Origin: Chelonoidis abingdonii
Lineage: Eukaryota > Chordata > Testudines > Testudinidae
Assembly (NCBI RefSeq): GCF_003597395.2
Contig: NC_133771.1
Span: 59,257,572 to 59,321,571, forward strand
Direction: 5' to 3'
Length of the DNA: 64,000 bases
Translations under genes and position numbers: made by a program
Part shown: in pieces, positions 59,513 to 64,000 of the stretch
How the letters are laid out: each line of letters begins with the position of its first letter
How positions within the stretch are numbered: position 1 is the stretch's first letter
The notes under the pieces: model-generated
Seen by the model: only the letters and a program-made list of their open reading frames with translations
What the model was told of the DNA's origin: nothing
Databases searched by the model: none

Positions 59513-61632
59513 AGGGTATGTCTACACTATGGGATTATTCCGATTTTACATAAACCGGTTTTGTAAAACAGATTGTATAAAGTCGAGTGCACGCGACCAC
59601 ACTAAGCACATTAATTTGACAGTATGCATCCATGTAACGAGGCTAGCGTCGATTTTCGGAGTGTTGCACTGTGGGTAGCTATCCCGTAGCTATCCCATAG
59701 TTCCTGCAGTCTCCTCTGCCCCCTGGAATTCTTGGTTGAGATCCCAGTGCCTGATGGGGCAAAAAACATTGTCGCGGGTGGTTCTGGGTACAGCCTCACC
59801 CCTCCCTCTCCGGGAAAGCAACGGCAGACAATCATTTCACGCCTTTTTCCCTGGATTGCCCTGGCAGACGCCATAGCACGGCAACCATGGAGCCCATTTT
59901 GCTTTTTTTTACTGTCACCGTATGTGTACTGGATGCCGCTGACAGAGGCAATACTGCAGCACTACACAGCAGCATTCATTTGCCTTGCATGGTAGCAGAG
60001 ATGGTTATCAGTCATTCTGTACCATCTGCTGCTGCCATTGTAAATTGGCAATGAGATGACGTTATCTGTTGTTCTGTACTGCCTGCTGCTGTCATAGGTG
60101 GGTGCCCCTGGCTGAGGTTGCTGGGGGCGCAAAGACAAAAATGGGAATGACTCCCCGAGTCAATCCCTCCTTTATGGTATCTAAAAATAGAGTCAGTCCT
60201 GCCTAGAATATGGGCAAGTGTACTAGAGAACCAGTGTATCAGAGAACCAGAGAGCACAGCCGCTCCGTGTCAGATCCCGCAGAAATGATGAGCTGCATGC
60301 CATTCACGGGGGTGCCCCTGCAACAACCCCACCCGTTGCTTCCCTGCTCCCCCAACTTTCCTGGGCTACCGTGGCAGTGTCCCCCATTTGTGTGATGAAG
60401 TAATAAAGAATGCAGGAATAAGAAACACTGACTTGTTAGTGAGATAAAATGAGGGGGAGGCAGCCTCCAACTGCTATGATAGTCCAGGCAGGACATTAAG
60501 CGGTGTGGGGGAGAGGAGCCCAGCATCCGCTGCTATGATAGTCCAGGCAGTACAGAATCTTTTCTTTACACATGAAAGGGAGGGGGCTGATGGAGCTCAG
60601 CCCCCAGTTGCTATGATGAGGACGGTTACCAGCCATTCTGTACCATCTACTGGAAATGACCGGAGTCATTCCTATTTTTACCCAGGCGCCCCGCCGACCT
60701 CACCTGAGGCCAGCCAGGAGCACTCACTTCAGCTATCAAGCAGTCATATTGTACCGTCTGCCACCGGGGAGGGAAGAGGAGCGGATACTGCTCTTTACTG
60801 CCCACCATCACGTCTCTACCAGCAGCATTCAGTAGACATAGGGTGACATTGAAAAAAGTCAAGAAACGATTTTTTCCCTTTTCTTTCATGGGGGAGGAGG
60901 GGGAGTAAATTGACGAGCTATACCCTGAACCACCCCGGAAAATGTGTTTGACCCTACAGGCATTGGGAGCTCAGCCAAGAATGCAAATGCTTTTCGGAGA
61001 CTGCGGGACTGTGGATAGCTGGAGTCCTCAGTACCCCCTCCCTCCTCCATGAGCGTCCATTTGATTCTTTGGCTTCCGTTACGCTTGTCACACAAGCACT
61101 GTGCTGTGGCTCTGTCTATCATAGCCTGGAGATTTTTTTTAAATGCTTTGGCATTTCGTCTTCTGTAACAGAGCTCTGATAGAACAGATTTGTCTCCCCA
61201 TACAGCGATCAGATCCAGTATCTCCCGTACGGTCCATGCTGGAGCTCTTTATTCTCAGGAGACTGCATTGTTACCTGTGCTGGTGAGCTCACCACGCAGG
61301 CCAAAGAGGAAATGAAATTCAAAAGTTCACGGGGCTTTTTCTGTCTACCTGGCCAGTGCATCCGAGTTCAGATTGCTTTCCAGAGCGGTCACAGTGGTGC
61401 ACTGTGGGATACTGCCCGGAGGCCAATACCGTCGATTTGCGGCCACACTAACCCTAATTTGATATGGCAATACTGATTTCAGCACTACTCCTCTCGTCGG
61501 GGAGATGTACAGAAACCGGTTTAAAGAGCCCTTTATATCGATATAAAGGGCCTCGTTGTGTGGACGGGTGCAGGGTTAAATCAGTTTAATGCTACTAAAA
61601 TCGGTTTAAACACGTAGTGTAGACCAGTCCTG
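59513..61632. mobile_element. 2.1-kb non-autonomous DNA element, GTCTACACTA ends
   Basis: The left end AGGGTATGTCTACACTATGG is matched inversely at the right by GTAGTGTAGACCAGTCCT. Both subterminal regions carry AAACCGGTTT or TCGGTTTAAA motifs. It is GC-richer than its flanks. Internal repeats include GCTATGATAGTCCAGGCAG at 60473-60491 and 60532-60550, and a 24-bp palindrome at 61528-61551. The target duplication was not resolved, so hAT versus Harbinger is undecided. Open frames inside do not encode a recognisable transposase. Confidence 0.75.
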
Positions 61633-62214
61633 ACTCTCACTAACAGTCCTTAGATGTGGCTATCACCACATTTTCATCCAGAAACCATGACTTTAGAATT
61701 TGCTTCTCTAACTTATCTGACACAACTAGTTTGACTTTCAGGACATATTACAAAGCTCCTGCGTTCTCTCAGGGTTTGTCTCTGGGAATGGTGGGACAGT
61801 TTTGCAGTTTGATTTTGTGGTGAGTGTCTTTATATCTAGCTGATATCAGTCAGCTAATTTTGTATTTTTAAGCTCATTTTGTAAGTGTGCAGTGAGGCAA
61901 ACATGATAGACATATTTTAAAGAAAAATATATTTTAATACCTTTTAAAAAGTGTTATTTAGTCATGTGTAACTGTTATATGCTGCTAGCTATGGTTTAGG
62001 AAGCAGAGGTACTTTTGGAAGTCTGCACATGATTTTCACCTACTTTTGGCAAAAAAGAGCTATTACTTTATGTAATGCCTTTATATGCTGACAGTCAAAC
62101 TTTGCCATCATGTATATGAGTGTAAAGCTGAAATAACTCCAGTGAAGTTAATGGAGTTATATCAGCTTTATACTGATATAGCTGTGGGCAGATTTGGCCT
62201 CATGAGTGTATTCT
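61633..62214. other. RIMS1 intron, nothing recognised
   Basis: AT-rich sequence. No supportable gene. Confidence 0.45.
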
Positions 62215-62402
62215 AATTTGTGTAATAAGCTTTTATATCACGCTTTTCATCCTTAGCTCTCAGAGCGCTTTACAAAGTGTGTTTTACAGATGGGGAAACT
62301 GAGGGGAAGTGATTTGCCCAAGCTCTCACCAAAAACCAGTGGTGGGGCCAGGAACTGAACCCAGGTCTTCAGAGTCCTAGGCCATTAGGTCACATTGCTT
62401 CC
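62215..62402 (-). repeat. MIR-type CORE-SINE relic
   Basis: Minus-oriented. On plus it reads GCGCTTTACAAAG, CAGATGGGGAAACTGAGG, GATTTGCCCAAGCTCTCAC, and GAACCCAGGTCTTCAGAGTC, complementary to successive MIR segments from tail to tRNA-derived head. It is an ancient amniote SINE. Confidence 0.8.
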
Positions 62403-63430
62403 TGCTGACTGGGTATATTCTATTATTATTTTACAGCTGTCTAGAAATGGTTGATGTAGAAAGGACATGTACAATCCTGGAGCCTTAAAATTCCACTTCT
62501 TCTAAAACAATAAGCATTTTTTCCTTACAGGAACTCAGTGTTATTAAACAGAGTTCTCCTGGTACTGTTGGTGGAATGTAAGACTCTGGAACTGTACATA
62601 CAAACATTCATGGAAATAATTTCTTCATCAGAAGCTTGTCTCTGCAGGAGAGAGAGCTTTCTCAATGACTGGTCCAAGACTTGTGGCATGAGCTAAGAAC
62701 CACCACAAACCTTGTCACTTTCTGTTCCAAGTGCAAGGATCACATCTTCTAACTTGCCTTCACCAGTACAAACGCACAGCAGCATAAACATATAATTAAA
62801 AAAACAACCAAAAACTGCTCAGACAGTTTATCCTTGGGAAGGGGTGCAGAGAGAGAGAATGAAGCACAACTGACAGATGCTGATTTCACCACTTACTGAC
62901 CTTTTGGAAGGGACTCAGCTACCAGTGATAAGAACCTTAATAGAATACAGCAGAGAAAGCACTCTCTACCAAACTTTAGTGGTTCACTTCTTGAACGATT
63001 GATCTTGGAAATACCACATGCCAATTTCTGCAGTTTTTGTGCACATTTATTTTAGGCCTTAACAGATTAAACCTAAGTATTTATGGGCTCACAATCAAAT
63101 AAAATTTGAATCTGGCTGGCAGAGATCTGCCTGGGGGAATCAGAAGAGAAAGGAGTTTGGCTCGGTGGCTGGGGGAGAGGGGGCAGGGGTTAAAAGATAT
63201 GAGGTTTAGAACTGTTTGGGAATTCTTTGATTAAACTTTTTTGTCAGAAAATGCTGGTTGGTTAAAACCAAAACTTTTTGTGAGAATGTACCGGTTTCAG
63301 CTGAACTTTCATTAGGATTGCTCAGATCCAGGAAGTAATTTTTGGTCAAAATCAGAAAAAGAGAGTAAAATCTATCCCAGGACACTCACTTCGGCTATGA
63401 GAGATCCATCCTAGGTTCATACCAGTGACT
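62403..63430. other. RIMS1 intron, nothing recognised
   Basis: AT-rich sequence. No supportable gene. Confidence 0.45.
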
Positions 63431-63438
63431 TGAACGTG

Positions 63439-63750
63439 CAGGGGCGGCTCCAGGCCCCAGCACGCCAAGCACATGCTTGGGGCAGGAAGCCACGGGGGGC
63501 GCTCTGCCGGCACCATGAGGGCAGCAGGCAGGCTGCCTACGGAGGGTCTGCTGGTCCCACGGCTTCGGTGGACCTCCCGCAGGCGTTCCTGTGGAGGGTC
63601 CACTGGTCCCACGGCTTCCGCGGACCTCCTGCAGGCGTGCCTGCGGGAGGTCTGCCGAAGCTGCAGGACCAGCAGACCCTCCGCAGGCAAACTGCCGAAG
63701 GCAGCCTGCCTGCCGTGCTTGGGGCGCCAAAATCCCTAGAGCTGCCCCTG
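63439..63750. mobile_element. hAT-like MITE with GC-rich inverted internal units
   Basis: Ends are CAGGGGCGGCTCCAG and CTAGAGCTGCCCCTG. Flanking 8-mers TGAACGTG and TGACTGTG match at six positions, a plausible decayed duplication. Inside, a unit around GGAGGGTCTGCTGGTCC occurs twice direct and once inverted (about 63540-63700), and GGCAGGCAGGCTGCC-type motifs sit near both ends. The open frames on both strands follow from this symmetry and are not genes. Confidence 0.75.
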
Positions 63751-63758
63751 TGACTGTG

Positions 63759-64000
63759 GGTCTCCTGACCGCTAGGCTATTGGCTATTTTGGCCTGGGTG
63801 TGTGTCTCTTTTGGGTTTTTCTGCAAAAATCTTAGATAAGTCTCAGTTTCATTCTGATGGGAAGAATGTTGAAGTCACAAAAAATATTATGAGATTAGAA
63901 AACCATTTGCTGACCAGTTCTAATGAGTCAGACCAAGGGTCGTAGATCTGACTGAAGTGCAGAGGTGTTCTGGTGGTTCATATATGTGTGTTTAAATGGG
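63759..64000. other. Intron-type sequence, nothing recognised
   Basis: The short tail of the window has no supportable feature. Confidence 0.4.

Noticed and set aside
59611..61122. Many overlapping ORFs in the 2.1-kb DNA element
   Set aside because: None carries transposase or Myb/SANT motifs; composition-driven.
1..64000. CRISPR array, operons, bacterial signals
   Set aside because: No regularly spaced repeats; splice sites, SINEs, LINEs and intron composition show a vertebrate genome.

Overview
The window is AT-rich, intron-type vertebrate DNA. A cryptodiran turtle is the most likely source. It carries a tRNA-derived SINE with a CR1-like tail (19546-19735), several CR1 LINE 3' regions, a MIR relic, Penelope-like element (PLE) material with hammerhead-ribozyme motifs, and many turtle-style hAT MITEs with GC-rich ends. 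No database search was possible, so organism and family names rest on recognition.

Host gene: the only clear host coding sequence is one exon of a RIM active-zone protein, best matched to RIMS1, on the + strand at 10338-10551. It encodes the helix and most of the FYVE-like zinc finger that binds Rab3 and Munc13. A 12-nt candidate microexon (13316-13327, Glu-Asp-Lys-Val) lies 2.8 kb downstream and supplies the residues expected next. Nearly all the rest of the window is probably RIMS1 intron or 5' flank.

Mobile DNA, left to right: a truncated copy of an unusual metazoan transposase gene (1-443, minus) and a near-identical + copy with an intact 366-codon ORF (29854-31116); four hammerhead-bearing PLE-type segments (1237-1443, 14512-14877, 33490-33621, 49318-49513), three of them framed by 11-13 bp target duplications; a 1.64-kb hAT element with about 430-bp inverted ends and an 8-bp duplication (16134-17777); a solo LTR (24395-25168); a GC-rich 3' fragment of a non-LTR retrotransposon with a restriction-like endonuclease (26405-27782, minus); a rearranged PLE (33490-36030) whose RT/GIY-YIG half is inverted between 27-bp inverted repeats; a CR1 interrupted by a 1.13-kb solo LTR (39577-41900); a three-layer nest of two DNA transposons and an LTR (49750-52090); an LTR/internal fragment (54510-55966, minus); a 2.1-kb GC-rich DNA element (59513-61632); a MIR (62215-62402); and a MITE with inverted internal units (63439-63750).

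Two ORFs, the transposase and the endonuclease-type element, are undecayed and probably recent. The intervals between named elements show no gene that I can support.
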